64,000 nucleotides of DNA from Ricinus communis (Eukaryota; Streptophyta; Magnoliopsida; Malpighiales; Euphorbiaceae): NCBI RefSeq assembly GCF_019578655.1, contig NC_063264.1, forward strand, positions 20,429,188-20,493,187. Direction: 5' to 3'. Below are positions 33,342-46,582 of this stretch, one piece after another. Each line of letters begins with the position of its first letter. Position 1 is the first letter of the stretch. The notes beneath the pieces were generated by a model. That model was given only the letters and a program-made list of their open reading frames with translations. It was not told the origin of the DNA and made no database searches. A program made the translations under genes and the position numbers.

Positions 33342-36300
33342 TTGGTATACTTTCTATTCCCGATTCCGATGCACATGTTCTTATTGATCCCTGGATCCAC
33401 ATGTTCATTCATATCACATGATTTTGCATCGCATGTTCATGCTAATATAGAGGCATTAGGTTATGATATATATGTATCTATGCCTGCTGGGGGTATTATC
33501 ACAGTAAATACAATAGTGAGATCATGTCCTGTAGTAGTAGATAGTGTCAAACTACATACAGATTTGGTTATTATTAATCTTAGAGAGTTTGATGTTATTT
33601 TGGGGATGGATTGGTTGTCAAGAAATCATGCTATTGTTGATTGTAAAACGAAGGAAGTGGCTATGGAAATACAAGGAGAAATGAAAATAGTAATGGTGGG
33701 TGAAAGGAAGACAATTCCTAATTGTTTGATTTCAGCAGTGATTGCGTGTCAGTTAATTAAAAATGGATGTGAAGCATATCTAATTAGTTTTATAGATACT
33801 ACTAAGGTCAGTCTAGGGGTATTAGACATTTCAGTGGTCAGAGAATTTCCTAACATATTCTTAGATGATTTGCCTGGTTTGCCACTAAATCGAGAGGTTG
33901 ATTTTGAGATTGACATCATCCCCAATCGCACCTATTTCCATTGCACCATACGGAATGGCTCCATTAGAATTGAAAGAATTAAAGAAGCAATTAGAAGAGT
34001 TACTTGATAAAGGTTTCATCAGGCCAAGTACTTCACCTTGGGAGCACCATTTATGAAGAAAAGGATGGTAGTATGCGATTATGTATTAATTATAGGCAAT
34101 TGAATAGGATTACAGTGAAGAATAAATATCCGTTTAGAATTGATGATTTGCTTGATCGGTTAAAAGGTGCAACTGTGTTCTCTAAAATTGATTTAAGATC
34201 AGGTTATTGGCAACTCCGGGTTGAAGAGAAATCTATTGCCAAGATGATTCGAACAAGGTATGGGCACTATGAATTTATTGTGATGCCATTTGGTTTAACA
34301 AATGCTCCTGCTGTTTTTATGTCACTGATGAACAAGACTCTCCAGGCATATTTAGATCACTTTGTTATTGTGTTCATTGATGATATTCTGATTTACTCTA
34401 GAAGCCCAGAAGAGCATGAACAACACTTGAGAATTGTTTCATGATTTTGAGGGAAGAACAGTTGTATGCAAAATTCAACAAATGCGAGTTTTGGATGGAG
34501 GAAATTGCATTCTTAGGGTATATTATTTCTAAACATGGAGTGCAACCAGATTCATCAAAGATTAAAGCAATTATTGAATGGGAACCGCCTAGAAATGTTT
34601 CTGAAGTTCGAAGTTTTCTTGGGTTAGCTGGCTATTATAGAAGATTTGTAAAAGATTTTTCAGTTATTGCTAAGCCTCTCACAACTTTGTTAAAGAAGAA
34701 TGTGCCATTCCAGTGGACGAAGTTATGTGATCAAAATTTTCAAGAGTTGAAGAAAAGGCTTACTACTACACCGATACTCGCATTGCCATCTGAAAATGGA
34801 GGTTATGTTGTATATGCTGATGCTTCTAGGCAAGGACTTGGATGTGTCTTAATGCAACATGGGAAGGTTATAGCTTATGCTTCAAGACAATTGTGACCTC
34901 ATGAGCTGAATTATCCTACTCATGATCTTGAATTAGCAGCTATTGTACATGCATTGAAGATATGGCGACATTATTTATACGGGGAGGCATTTCAGATATT
35001 TACTGATCATAAGAGTTTGAAATATATCCCTACGCAGAGAGAGTTGAATCTGAGACAACGAAGATGGATTGAGCTTCCGAAGGATTATGATTGCACTATT
35101 GATTATCATCCCTGGAAAAGCAAATGTTGTTCTTCGATGCTTTAAGTAGGAAGTTAGTGGAAAATTTTTCAAGTATGATTTGTTACAATGTAGAATATTT
35201 AGTTGCACTTAGAGCTATGGATGTGAAGTTTTATGTTTATGACGATGATCTGTTAGCCACATTACAAGTAAAGCCTTTGATTGGAGATAAAATTAAAGAT
35301 GCAGTGTGAAGATTCTTATTTGCAAAGGATGAAGGGTAGAGTACAAGAAGGAAAGAATACACAATTTGTGTTGAAAGATGATGGTGTGTTATTGAATAGA
35401 AATCGTGTATGTGTACCTGATGTAGGAAATTTGAGAAAGGAAATCATGCATGAAGTGCACTATGCACCTTATGCAATGCATCCTGGAAGTACCAAAATGT
35501 ACAAAAATTTGAAGCCTTATTATTGGTGGTCAAATGAAGAAGGATGTGGCGAATTTGTGAGTAAGTGTTTGACATGTCGAAGTGAAAGGAGAGCACCGGT
35601 GCACCGCATGTAAACTTCATTCTTTATCTATACCTGTGTGGAAGTGGGATAAGATTACTATGGATTTTGTTATGGGATTGCCGCGTACATTTAACAAGCA
35701 TGATGCTATTTGGGTAATTGTTGATCGACTTACTAAATGTGCTCATTTCTTACCTGTGAAGCAAATAGATTCACTTGATAAACTTGCTGAATTGTATATT
35801 TCTGAGATTGTTAGATTGCATGGTGTGCCTATATCTATTGTATCAGATAGGGATCCCAGATTTACTTCTCGTTTCTAGGAGAGTTTGCAGAAAGCATATG
35901 GTACTAAGCTTCATTTCAGTACAGCTTTTCATCCTCAAACAGATGGGCAATCAGAAAGAACTATTCAGACATTAGAAGATATGATGAGGGCTTGCACACT
36001 TGAGTTCAAGGGTAACTGGGATGATTACATACCATAGATGGAATTTGCGTATAACAATAGTTTTCATTCTAGTATCGGTATGGCTCCTTATGAAGCTTTG
36101 TATGGGAGGAAATGTAGAAGTCCAGTATGCTGGGATGTTGAAGGTTTAAGACAGCTTGAAGGTCCAGAATTGGTACAAGAAACAGTGGATAAAATAGAGA
36201 TAGTTAAAAAGAATTTGAAAGTAGCACAGGACAGACAAAAGAGTTATGCTGATTTGCATCGAAGGGAAATGGAATATATTATGGGTGATAAAGTTTTCTT

Positions 36301-36760
36301 GCGGGTATCACCATCGAAAGGAATATTAAGGTTTGGTAAACAAGGGAAATTGAGTTCGAGGTATGTAGGACCTTATGAAATTATTGAAAGAGTTGGACCA
36401 TTGGCTTATAGGTTAGCATTACCTACAGAGTTGTCTTCTATTCATGATGTTTTTCACGTTTCTATGTTAAGGCGATATAGATCAGATCCTAGTCATATTA
36501 TTCCAGAGCCAGAGATAGAAATCACAGAAAAGTTGACATATGTGGAAGAGCCGATAGAAATTCTTGATCGAAGGGTTAAGAAATTGAGAAAGAAAGACAT
36601 TCCTATGGTCAAAATTAAGTGGAGTCATCATTCACCAAGAGAAGCAACTTGGGAAGTAGAAGAGCATATGAGACAGAAGTATCCGCATCTATTCCATTGT
36701 AATGTTGGTGAGTTGTTAAAATTTCGGGGACGAAATTTCTTAAGGAAGGGAGAGGTGTAA
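33342..36760 (+). pseudogene. Tekay C pol: protease, RT, RNase H, integrase, chromodomain
   Basis: Protease: the active-site text is split by a one-base shift near 33,391 (LID before, GSTCSFIS after), then DVILGMDWL near 33,591. RT: RPSTSPWG near 34,020, a short deletion, [27 protein letters not shown], catalytic FIDD at about 34,376. RNase [13 protein letters not shown], then a TGA for an expected arginine near 34,895, FTDHKSL at 35,001. Integrase: HHCC finger around 35,440-35,580 ([16 protein letters not shown]), core with [28 protein letters not shown]; two TAG stops stand where tryptophan is usual (near 35,877 and 36,035). C-terminal chromodomain: VKIKWSHHSPREATWEVEEHM at about 36,610-36,670. 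Homology and order are unambiguous; the gene is inactive here. Confidence 0.92.
36740..36755 (+). other. Polypurine tract of element C
   Basis: A/G run TTAAGGAAGGGAGAGG immediately before the 3' LTR, the plus-strand primer site. Confidence 0.8.
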
Positions 36761-39050
36761 CGCCTGCATTTTCGCATCATCCATGTTATGTGTATTTACA
36801 TTTAATCATTGGGCATATGATGGTATATCAATGATATTTTTATTTTATGAGAACATATATATATTAATTATAAGTAGAGAATAAGAAGCATGATATTAGA
36901 TTATTAATTTAGATAAGTTGATTAAGTACTTGGGTTATGTGTATTAAGCCTTAAGACTTAATTGAACCAATAGTTGAAGGTTGGGTAAATAGATTGGACT
37001 TAAAAGATACAATTTAAAGTTAGTACCTATATATGGTTAGTAAGAATTAATTTAGGGTGATAAAAATAGTTTAGTAGGTGGTGGCATTAAGAGAGGAATA
37101 TTGGAAATTGGAACCATGAGCAAGCTCATTTTACCTCTTCATTTCTCTAAAATTCGTACATGGCCAAAAACACAAAATTTGGAATAAGAGAGAGGAGTGG
37201 AATACCTAGAAAAACTTAAGATTAAGATAGGATTTTGCCAACTATTGAAGGAGCCAAGCTAAAGCTAAAGGATTTAAGCATATTAGCAACCCAAAAGCTG
37301 AAATTGGTAAGTTGTTACTTGAGTGTTATGAATTTGTCATTAGGGTTCTTGATTACAAATTGGAAAAACTTCATTTGATGCTCTCATTTATTAATTAAAG
37401 GTCTGATTATCATGAATTAGTAGAGTATTGAATGATTGCATAAAGATTAAGCTTGATTTAAGTTTAAGTATGTTAAGATAGAAAACTGTCAAAATTCCAG
37501 CAACCTTGATATTCTGTATTTTAGGCATAACATGGGTTATATAAGTCCAAATTAAGCTTAATTGGTGTCTATGAAAATTTTAAAGAGTCCTCTATAACTT
37601 TGTAGTTTTGTGATTTTGCTATTTTTGCCGTTTTGGTTGCTTAAATTGAGCAAACAAATTGCTGCTCGGGTACAACTAGCTGTATGACCCTTGCTCAGTA
37701 ATTTGAAAATAATTAAATCTATAGAAGTCGGAATTGAGTAATTCTTCTTGGAGATGAAACTAGACGCATAAATGGATATTTCTATTTAATATGAGATTTT
37801 TTTATTAAGCCAAGTTTGCCCAGCAATAAATATACCTTGGTACTAAATTCTGTCTAGAAAACAGAAATGTTGGAGATTAGTTTTATGCAATTTATTGATG
37901 TTAATTTGAGTTAAATTGGTATTTAACTAGATGGGAAATGTTTATAGGATATTAAAGCAGTAATTGAGAGTCTTAGAGGAAGAGTTAGACCTATGAATTA
38001 GAGAGAGGATGATCTTGTAATGCATTAGAACTCGCATTTACATGAATATTTGTAATATGCATGAAATGTGAATTGATGAATGTGTTGAAAGGTACTCAAA
38101 GGCCTGGAAAGGAAGTTGTGGAGAAAGGAGGTTCTTATATGCTAAAGGAATAAGTATATTTTGAGTAAGTAAATAGTTAATATTTGCTATGTTCATATAT
38201 TTAATCAAATGTTCCGCAAATGGTTGCGTTTGCTTAATATTGTTTATGTTTGAATGACTGAGATGGAAATGATTGGTGTTGAGTGTAACAATTGTTATTG
38301 CTTAAATATGATATAAGTGAAATGATTGAATTTTGATGTTAAGTGCATATGTGCATGTGAATGGTGGATTCCCCTATGAAAAAAAAAGATATATATATAA
38401 AGCCTAGAGAGGCTATAAAAGTGTATAATGTGAGATGAGGCGAGCAACCTTACGTGTGTGATATGTGAGGATGAGGCGAGCAGCACATTAAAGGGGATCC
38501 ACAAGCCGTGAGAACTAACCATAATTGTTGAATTGTATTTCTTCTATGATGGTTGTAATGAATTGAGTATAATGGTATGACTTTATACCTAAACTATGAA
38601 TATCATGGAAAGTTATGTGATTGGGTGGAAATTGTATTAAGTGTATGTGATATAGATTATGTTGATTATTTATTTACCGAAATGGAGGCTCACCCCTCTC
38701 CAAAATTTTTCTTTTCAGGTTTGTAAATAGTAGTGCATCCGTTGGTTGTATGCGAAGTCTAGCTTTTAGCGATTCGCCAAGTTGGGCCAGTTTTGTGAAG
38801 TCTCCTCCCGATGCATTTTTGTATGCAGTTATGTGATATATATGGAAGTATGCCTTATAAGGCATAAGAAGATGTTTGTAATACTTGTTAAATGATGTTT
38901 AAGTATAATCATATGTTTATATGTTAATAACCTTGTGTTTGGATTCTTAACAACCTACATATTGACCTATCTACCTGTAGTATATATTCTACAACGCTTG
39001 TATGCTTCCTGGCTAATGTTTATTGGTTAGCATGTGATGGGGGTGTTACA
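36756..39050 (+). repeat. 3' LTR of Tekay element C
   Basis: Same ends and order as the 5' LTR (2,295 bp). Changes are spread along the length, with a few denser near 38,430-38,480 and 38,680-38,790. Confidence 0.92.
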
Positions 39051-39129
39051 TATGCTGTTTAATTTTCAGTAGAATTTCTGACTAACTTAATTTCTTATAC
39101 AATACTAATGATTCATTGCATTAGGTAAT

Positions 39130-40619
39130 ATGAGGGACCGTGATCAATCACGTAGAAAGCAACTGAAACGCGCCGCTACCGGCAAGCGCTCGCGTGGCGA
39201 AGGAACATCTTCCTCCATTTCACCATCACCAGAACCAGCACCAGTACCAGCACCAGCACCTCCACCGCAACAACAACTAGTCCGAGCCGGAAGAGCACCA
39301 GCTGCAAATCCACTCGCACCCGGTCTCATCCATTATGGACATTTCCTAATGTAGATAACGAAAGTCGATTCCAAGTCATGAGATGGAAGCAAGTGATGGC
39401 GAGTCATGGCATCGACTTCGTATCCCTGAAAAGAGTGGGATTGGCTCAGGATGTGCGCACTCTGTTTGAAACGTTGCCATATGCGCGATTCTTTGACATC
39501 ATTGAGCCAACCTACCGTGAGCTTACGATTGAATTCCTCCGCACCTTCTTCCTGCAGGAACAGATCACAAACTGGCATCAGCCTGATGCAGTTTACTTCA
39601 GACTGGGGGGAAGGGAGTTCTTAATGTCAGTCCCATAATTCGGCATGCACTTGGGATTATGGACTGAGTATGAGATCTCGGGGGAGGAGTATCAGGGATG
39701 TCTCTACATCAACCCAATATCGTACGACACCATGTGGGACTCATTGGTACTTCGGCCGGAATCGTACTACCCCAGCAAGTCTAAGGCGTATAGCCTTCCG
39801 GATCATCTCCGCTATCTCCATACCTTATTAGCTTACACGATTACAGGTAGGGGAGATAGTTTTGGAGCGGTAACACAGATTGATATCTTCATCCTCTAGG
39901 CTATGCAACATCAGAAGAAGCTTGACTTGGGATATTTGTTGTCTCGACAAATCCATTCATTTATAGTAGACGCCTAGAAGAAGATGCAATGTTGTTTTGG
40001 CCCTTATGTAACTAGGTTAGCCAAGAGACTGGATGTATTGGACGACTGTCTGTCAGAGCTTTTATAGATTAGTGACATGATACCATTAGGGATCAGACAA
40101 ATGATCAACATGCAGATGATCACGGCTACTCGACATTCATATGGTATAGAATACAGGCTTGTGAACACAATAGTAAGGGAGGCTGGAGAGGCAGCGACTA
40201 GAGGAGCCCAAGATCCGACGGCTAGGATTTCGAATGTTAGGATTCCTAACCCAACTAGAGTATCTATTCCTACATCTGGAGCCTCATCCTCTTATTCTGC
40301 AGGGACATCGAATGCTCAGATTAGTGCTTTGGCTGACCGACTATATCGAGTCTATGATGTATAGCAGCAGCACTATACCGAGTTTGCGCAGCAGAGAAAG
40401 GAGTTTGGGCAGTTTCAAGAGGAGACTAGGGCACAGTTTTGCGGTTTGAACAATATGCTCCAACAGCTTATGATAGGGTTGGAGAGGCAGGCCACCCAGA
40501 CAGACTTAATAGTGGAGCAGATTAAAAAGATGATGGACGCTAGAGCATAAAATTAGCGGTTCATCGATGACATGGAGCCAACCAGTGAGGATACGCCGTT
40601 AGCAGACTACCAGCAGTAA
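39130..40619 (+). pseudogene. Athila B env-position ORF, pseudogene
   Basis: The start codon at 39,130 lies five bases after the acceptor-like AG. N-terminus: basic RDQSRRKQLKRA, then a proline/alanine-rich tract (PAPAPPPQQQ). Core: RWKQVMASHGIDFVSLKR, ARFFDIIEPTYRELTIEFL, DAVYFRLGGREF, MHLGLW, PISYDTMWDSL, SLPDHLRYLHTLLAYTIT. It ends DYQQ-stop at 40,617-40,619 after a glutamine-rich helical tail. Frameshift near 39,350 and TAA replacing a glutamine codon near 39,636 break it. It resembles the ATHILA ORF family (Pfam ATHILA) and occupies the place where an envelope-like gene sits in Athila/Calypso; I see no signal peptide or membrane span, so calling it an envelope protein is not supported. 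D has a homologue. Confidence 0.7.
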
Positions 40620-41717
40620 AACAAAAACTTGTGCTATTTTTCTTTTTCCTTTTTCTTTTTATTTTCCTTCCTTTATTTTATTTTCTTATCTTTTTGCATG
40701 TTTAATTTTATGTTATTTCCTTTCGTTTTTCCTTTCATGTTAATTTATTTTAGTTGAACACTATGCTTTGCCATTTTGAAATGAACGCTAAGTATGATCT
40801 TCAAGGATTATGATGTGCCATACCCAGTTTTAATTTTTTTAACACTGTGGACAGTTTTATACTCAAGTGTGGGGTGGGTATCCCTTAATTGTTTAAAAGC
40901 ACTGATAATGGACTATTCTTAGTATGTTAGGACCTAGGGTTTTCATGACATTCAAATTTAGTTTATTCTTTCATAATTAATGACCTAATTCACACACTAG
41001 TACTTGATTGTCCCTCTTTATCTTCTATTCTTGAAAGCAATTTCACTGTATTCAATATGTCAATTTGGCCGGGTTAAACCGGTGTTACTTGAGTTCCTTG
41101 CGAAGTTACAACCTTTGACTGTAAACTTTGATTATGTCAATCTCGTACTCAATTTATGTGATGATTCAATTGATAAGTCTGGGAACCAATTATAAATTTT
41201 AGCCACTTCAAACGTGAGTTTTTGAACCAAAAATTGAGCATCCATTGTACATTATGCTCATTACTTTTCTTGTTTGAGTGTGCGCTGTACTTACTTTTAT
41301 TTCTAGAACTTGCTCTATAATGCTTGTTGCAGTTACATGAATTTTTGAATACCATTAGATGATTTGGGCAACTTAGAATTTCACCACATCCGGCCAAAAG
41401 CCTACCCTCTGTTTCCATTAGTCAGCCAGTTTGAGCTGTAACCTTTTCTTCATAATTTATACCTAATCACTACGCATACACCATTCTTTACATCTGTCTT
41501 TCCTTTCACCCTGTATACTGAGTAATTATGTGTTATGTTTCTTCATTTATGGGATCATAGTGCCTAACATTATTTTTAATTCACTTAATCTTTTCAGTCA
41601 TTCTTTGATGCTCCCTTCAATCCAAATTGGATATTTATTCTTATTATTTTATGTCAATAACCACAGCAGCTCCCATATAAGCTGCTGTAATATATATACA
41701 TAGTATATATATATAAA

Positions 41718-41749
<32 letters not shown>

Positions 41750-42357
41750 AAGAAAGAAAAAAATTATTACTTACTTCTTAGCTTTTAGCTCTTCTGAATT
41801 TAACTCTTGTGAGCATCCTTTAAGTCAAATAAGGCTTAGTGAATACTTTTATTGTTTAGCACTCAGTTCTTGAAGCATTCAGTTCAATTAAGTGCATAAT
41901 TTTTCAGTATACTTTACACTTCTATCCAAATATTCGTACCTTTACCTCAGCCTCATTACAACCCTTGAAAAGACCTTTTGATTTTGGTATTCAATTATTT
42001 GCTGTAGTGAAGATGAGATTTATGAGCAAGCTTATGGTAAACAGGTTTTGTGCAGCTGCATTGAGGGAATTTTCTTATTTACCTATAAACACTGTGAGTA
42101 ATTTGAGAGATTCCAGTGAGGCAATGGTTCTTAGTCTTTAATGCTGATTTGTTATGTAAGTTGTGTTTCGAGATGATATTATTATAGTTCTTTCTTAAAG
42201 GTGTATGACTTGTTAGTTACTTGAGTTTCATTCTTTATATGTTAAATAAGGTTGAGTTGTGAACTTTAGCATGGATTCTGAGGGGTGATTGTTGTTTGTG
42301 CATGTATTGAGTTATTGATTGCTTGAGGACAAGCAAAAGCTTAAGTGTGGGGTGATT
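40620..42357 (+). other. Athila B 3' untranslated region and polypurine tract
   Basis: No gene. It holds a TA microsatellite (about 41,691-41,745), a matching sequence in element D at 47,220-47,250, and the conserved stretch GATTGCTTGAGGACAAGCAA (42,318-42,337) followed by a purine-rich GTGTGGGGTGATT to 42,357. Confidence 0.7.
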
Positions 42358-43644
42358 TGATAGGCATCATATTATACATATTTACAAGCCCAGATTGTTG
42401 TGCATAATTATCTCATTTTATGCTAGAATCACCTGTCTTTTGGTTCCTTTCACGTTTCAGGTCATTATCGAAGGACATTATCAATAATCGAAGGAAATAC
42501 GTGTAATTACGGACAGGAATCCATCAAATTAAGCAAGGACTAGCATTCTAAGGTTGAGCACGGCCTGGACTCCGGCCGTGTTGAATTGTCAAGTAGCTGC
42601 CCTCCAAGAGTGCCATTTTGGCATGATTTCCATAGCCACCACGGCCTCCACCACGGTCCATGGTGGCTCAGCACCGGCTAGGGCGCGGCTTGGAAGAGGT
42701 CAACAGACGCTGAATGCATAGGTCCAACATGGCCTAGACTCCGCCCGTGCTGATCAGCATAGGCTTGACCACGGCCGTGCTGAAAGGACTATATATAGGC
42801 AAAAACGATTTGCTGAATTAGGGTTCGATTTTCTGACTTGATTTCCAATATACAAGCTTAAACCATCTATTTCCAGACTTCAATTCTCGACCTTGGAAGA
42901 TCATTTCATCAATTGAAGGAAGGATTACACTTGTTTTAACATCAAATTAAAGGTCAAGACAAGATTTGGAGCATTCAATAGGCAAATTAGGGTTTGCTAT
43001 TATGAATTGGGAATTTAGTGTTTCTCATCCAACTTGAAGAAGAAGGGTGTACATGCCTTTAATTTACTTTTCTGAATCTATTCTTTATTTTGTGATGCTT
43101 ACTAGTATGAGTAGCTAAATTGTCAAACCCAATTGGGGTTCCTATGTTGTTGGATTGATTTTAATGTTATGAGATTTTGATTGTCAATTCTTGATTCTTC
43201 TTGCTTTCATTATTAATGAAAAGTCACTTTATTCATCGATCGTTAGAAAGAGATTCCAACTTTAGGTTATTAGGTTTAGGAATTCGATTATTTCGAGAGG
43301 GAGACCGAATTCAGTTAAGACTTCATCCATGGATAATTGCAATTGATAATCAATTTAATCTCTATCTTCACTAAAATCCAATTAACTTAGGTCCCCTAGG
43401 GTTTGCTTTTTCCTTTAAGAGTTTTCCTAAATCCTTTCAGATTATTTGACATTTAATTAATTAGTTGTTCATATTGAATCATAGCATAACACTTCATTGA
43501 TTTGTTTAGGCTAGATAACATAAGACGCTACAGTAGGTCTAGTATCACCCTTTCCTGAGAATATGATCTTGATACTCACCATTTGTGCTAGTCTGCATCG
43601 ATAGGTTCACTGCCTTAGATTGTAGCTACATAAAAAGCCTATCA
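42358..43644 (+). repeat. 3' LTR of Athila element B
   Basis: Begins TGATAGGC and ends GCCTATCA, an 8-bp inverted pair. CACGG palindromes cover 42,555-42,785, followed by TATA box GACTATATATAGG at 42,787-42,799. Related to the LTR of element A in antisense. Directly followed by plastid 23S sequence. Confidence 0.9.
42789..42799 (+). promoter_or_regulatory. TATA box in LTR of element B
   Basis: CTATATATAGG right after the CACGG palindromes, same layout as A and D. Confidence 0.6.
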
Positions 43645-44257
43645 ACAGGCCCAGGTGTGGAGTGCCGACATCGAGGTGCCAAACCTTCCATTCGATGTGA
43701 GCTCTTGGGGAAGATCAGCCTGTTATTCTTAGAGTAACTTTTATCCGTTGAGCGACGACCCTTCCACTCGGCACCGTCGGATCACTAAGGCTGACTTTCG
43801 TCCCTACTCGATGGGTGGGTCTTGTAGTCAAGCTCCCTTCTGCCATTGCACTCGAGGGCCAATGTCCATCCGGCCTGAGGAAACCTTTGCACGCCTCCGT
43901 TACCTTTTGGGAGCCCTACGCCCCATAAAAACTGTCTACCTAAGACTGTCCCTTAGCTTGTAGGTCCTGACACAAGGTTAGAATTCTAGCTCTTCCAGAG
44001 TAGTATCTCACTAATGGCTCAGACCCCCCTAGAAGGGGGCCTTCTTCGCCTTCCACCTAAGCTGCACAGGAAAGGCCCAAAGCCAATCCCAGGGAACAGT
44101 GAAGCTTCATAGGGTCTTTCTGTCCAGGTGCAGGTAGTCTGCATCTTCAAAGACATGTTTATTTCACCGAGCCTCTCTCCGAGACAGTGCCTAGATCGTT
44201 ACGCCTTTCGTGCGGGTCGGGACTTACCCAATAAGGAATGTTGCTACCTTAGGACCA

Positions 44258-44288
<31 letters not shown>

Positions 44289-45132
44289 TGGTCGCTGGCT
44301 CCTTTGTCATCAAGTCACCAACTTCCTTGACCTTCCGACATTGGGCAGGTGTCAGCCCCTATACATGGTCTTACAACTTTGTGGAGACCTGTGTTTTTGG
44401 TAAACAGTCACCCGGGCCTGGTCATTGTGACCTCCTTTGTGAGGAGGCACCCCTTCTCCCGAAGTTACGGAGCTATTTTGCCGAGTTCCTTAGAGAGAGT
44501 TGTCTCGTGCCCCTAGGTATTCTCTATGTACCTACCTGTGTCGGTTTCAGGTACAGGTACCCTTTTGTTGAAGGTCGTTCGAGCTTTTCCTGGGAGTATG
44601 GCATGGGTTACTTCAGTGCCTAGTGCCTAGTACTCGAACATTGGGATGAGGCATTTTCTCTACCCCTTCTTACCCTAAGAAAGCAGGGACACCGTGCGTC
44701 CTTGAATCGATAACCATCTTTCGGCTAACCTAGCCTCCTCCATCCCTCGGGACCAATAAGGGGTAGTACAGGAATATTCACCTGTTGTCCATCGACTACG
44801 CCTTTTGGCCTGATCTTAGGCCCTGACTCACCCTCTGTGGACAAACCTTGTGGAGGAACCCTTAGGTTTTCGAGGCATTGGATTCTCACCAATGTTTGCG
44901 TTACTCAAGCCGACATTCTCACTTCCGCTTCGTCCTTCCCCTCTCGCGCGGGTGCTTCCCTCTAAGGCGGAACGCTCCCCTATCGATGCATTTTTACATC
45001 CCACAGCATCGGCAGATCGCTTAGTTCCGTTCATCTTTAGTGCAAGAGCGCTCGATCAGTGAGCTATTACGCACTCTTTCAAGGGCGACTGCTTCTAGGC
45101 AAACCTCCTGACTGCTTTGCGCCCCTACCTCC
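43645..45132 (-). rRNA. rrn23: Plastid 23S rRNA relic, 3'-side part
   Basis: Minus-strand reading matches plastid 23S, including the antisense of the peptidyl-transferase region (CCGTTGAGCGACGACCCTTC near 43,746) and GACTACGCCTTTTGGCC near 44,796. The extreme 3' end is absent because Athila B begins at 43,644. Several small deletions and many transitions against expected plastid text (for example CTAGTGCCTAGTACTCG near 44,620) show it is not a functional rRNA gene. It ends at the target duplication CCTCC of element D and resumes at 57,709. Confidence 0.92.
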
Positions 45133-46582
45133 TGATGGGTTCTTTATGCAACCTACACCTAAGGCAGTGAACCTACTGATGCAGCCTAGCACTAGTGAGT
45201 ATCAAGGTCGTATCCCTGGAGATCGGGTGAACCTAGAGTTACTACTGCTTGCTATGTTATCTAGTCTGAAATAGGGTGTGAAAGTTCTAACATACCAGCT
45301 AATGGTTATGAGTGCAATTAAGTAAATGAAGGACAACAACGGACAATTAAAAGACAATTGTAAAGAGAGAAATAAATCCAAAAGGGAGCCTAAGTGATGG
45401 AATTCTAAAGATGAATTTTATGGATTGCCGATCTTGCTTACCCGTGCCTAAATCCTGAATTGAATCCCGGTTCCTCTCTCGAGCTTATCGGATTCCTAAA
45501 CCCTGCACTAACCTAATGGAATCTCTTCCTATCGGATTACTACAAATTAGCATTAAGTATGATTTAAGACTATTAAGAGTTGTTAGTTCTTAATCCGGCG
45601 AGTAAATCAACCTCATCTCTAAGTGTTAACTACCAATCCTTACTATTCAAAATCCAGTTGTAACAAGCATTTCTCAATGTCAAGAAACAACCTAATAAAC
45701 AATTAATCCAACGTCTCAAATTAATTGCATCAAACTTTTATTCACTTGAATAGCAAGAAGATTGCAAGAATGACAATTATAAAAACTAACAATTAAGCAT
45801 AATCCATCAACAAAGGTGAACCCTAATGGATTCAAAAGATCTAGGCCGCTCATGTTCATAGTCAAAGCAATTAAAGAACAAAATAAGGAAAAACAAATTA
45901 AAGGTATGTACACCCTTCTCTTTCAAGCTGAATGAGAAACCCTAAATTTGCAAATTCAAAATCTCAAACCCTAGTTGCCTCTTGAATGCTCCCAAAGTTT
46001 GTCTTGATCTTCAATTCGATGTTGGAATAAGTGGAATCCCCCCTTCAATTGATGAAAATTGATCTCTCCAGGTCTACAATTGAGGTATAGGAAATATTTG
46101 ATTAAGTGTGTGTCTTGGAATTGAGTCCAAAAATCGTCTTTTTTTTATTAGAATTCAAAATCGCCTATATAGTTGATTCAAGTAGGAGTCCAGTGTCTTG
46201 ATTCAAGACCGAGTCCAGTGCCGAATCTGTGGAGTCTTTGAGCCACCACAGGCCGTGCCAAGGCGGTCTTGATCCACCACAGCCGGCCGGAGGCCGTGGT
46301 GGCTACTAAGGCGTACGAAATGGCACAATTGGGGATAGCCTCTTGATAATTCAGTACGGAGTCCAGGCCGTGCTCAACCCTCGGGGTGCTTGTTCTCGCC
46401 CAATTTGATGGATTTTGCTCCGTAATCCCACGTATTTCCCTCGATTACTGATGGTGTCCTTCGAAAATGACCTGAAATGAAAAGGGAAACAAAAGACAGG
46501 TGATTCTAGCATAAAACGGGATAATCATGCATAAAAATGTGAACAATCGGGCATGAAAACATGTATAGTATGATGCTTATCA
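45133..46582 (-). repeat. 3' LTR of Athila element D
   Basis: Plus-strand limits TGATGGG and CTTATCA. TATA box (minus ACTATATAGGCG) at 46,164-46,175 with CACGG palindromes at 46,240-46,390. It is 52 bases longer than the partner LTR, the difference being made of many short indels. Confidence 0.9.

Larger units (their letters stand above)
29639..39050 (+). mobile_element. Tekay/Del chromovirus element C, complete with both LTRs
   Basis: 9,412 bp between two LTRs, flanked by the 5-bp target duplication TATGC (29,634-29,638 and 39,051-39,055). Order: LTR, initiator-Met PBS, gag, protease, RT, RNase H, integrase, chromodomain, polypurine tract, LTR. Long LTRs of about 2.3 kb, the PBS type and the C-terminal chromodomain place it in the Tekay (Del) lineage. 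By eye the LTRs differ at about 40-45 positions (near 98% identity), a fairly recent insertion. Gag and pol carry frameshifts and TAG/TGA stops, so this copy is not coding-competent as read. Confidence 0.93.
29266..39124 (+). other. Probable leader intron before env-position ORF of B (contains element C)
   Basis: Donor-like CAA|GTAACT at 29,266; acceptor TTCATTGCATTAG ending at 39,124, five bases before the ORF start codon. Element D has donor CAG|GTAAGT and acceptor GCATTAG in the same arrangement with an intron of about 424 bases. Removing element C and one target copy (9,417 bases) leaves an intron of about 440 bases in B, close to the D value. Confidence 0.5.
27866..43644 (+). mobile_element. 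Athila-type element B, 5'-truncated, split by element C
   Basis: Plus-strand order: end of integrase (to 28,416), CACGG tandem repeats, internal TATA, leader intron holding Tekay element C (29,639-39,050), env-position ORF (39,130-40,619), long 3' untranslated region, polypurine tract, 3' LTR (42,358-43,644). The 5' LTR, gag, protease, RT and most of integrase are gone; the truncation point is about 27,866, inferred from where similarity to element D fades and MULE similarity begins. Plastid 23S sequence begins at 43,645, so B had inserted into the NUPT. Without the left end no target duplication can be scored. Confidence 0.85.

Noticed and set aside
39144..39329. Minus-strand ORF rich in Gly and Ala
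   Set aside because: It is the antisense shadow of the proline/alanine-rich N-terminus of the env-position ORF.
43748..45274. Several plus-strand open frames of 70-111 residues (for example 44,288-44,623)
   Set aside because: They are antisense to the 23S rRNA relic, where low stop density is a by-product of GC-rich rRNA sequence; none resembles a protein family.
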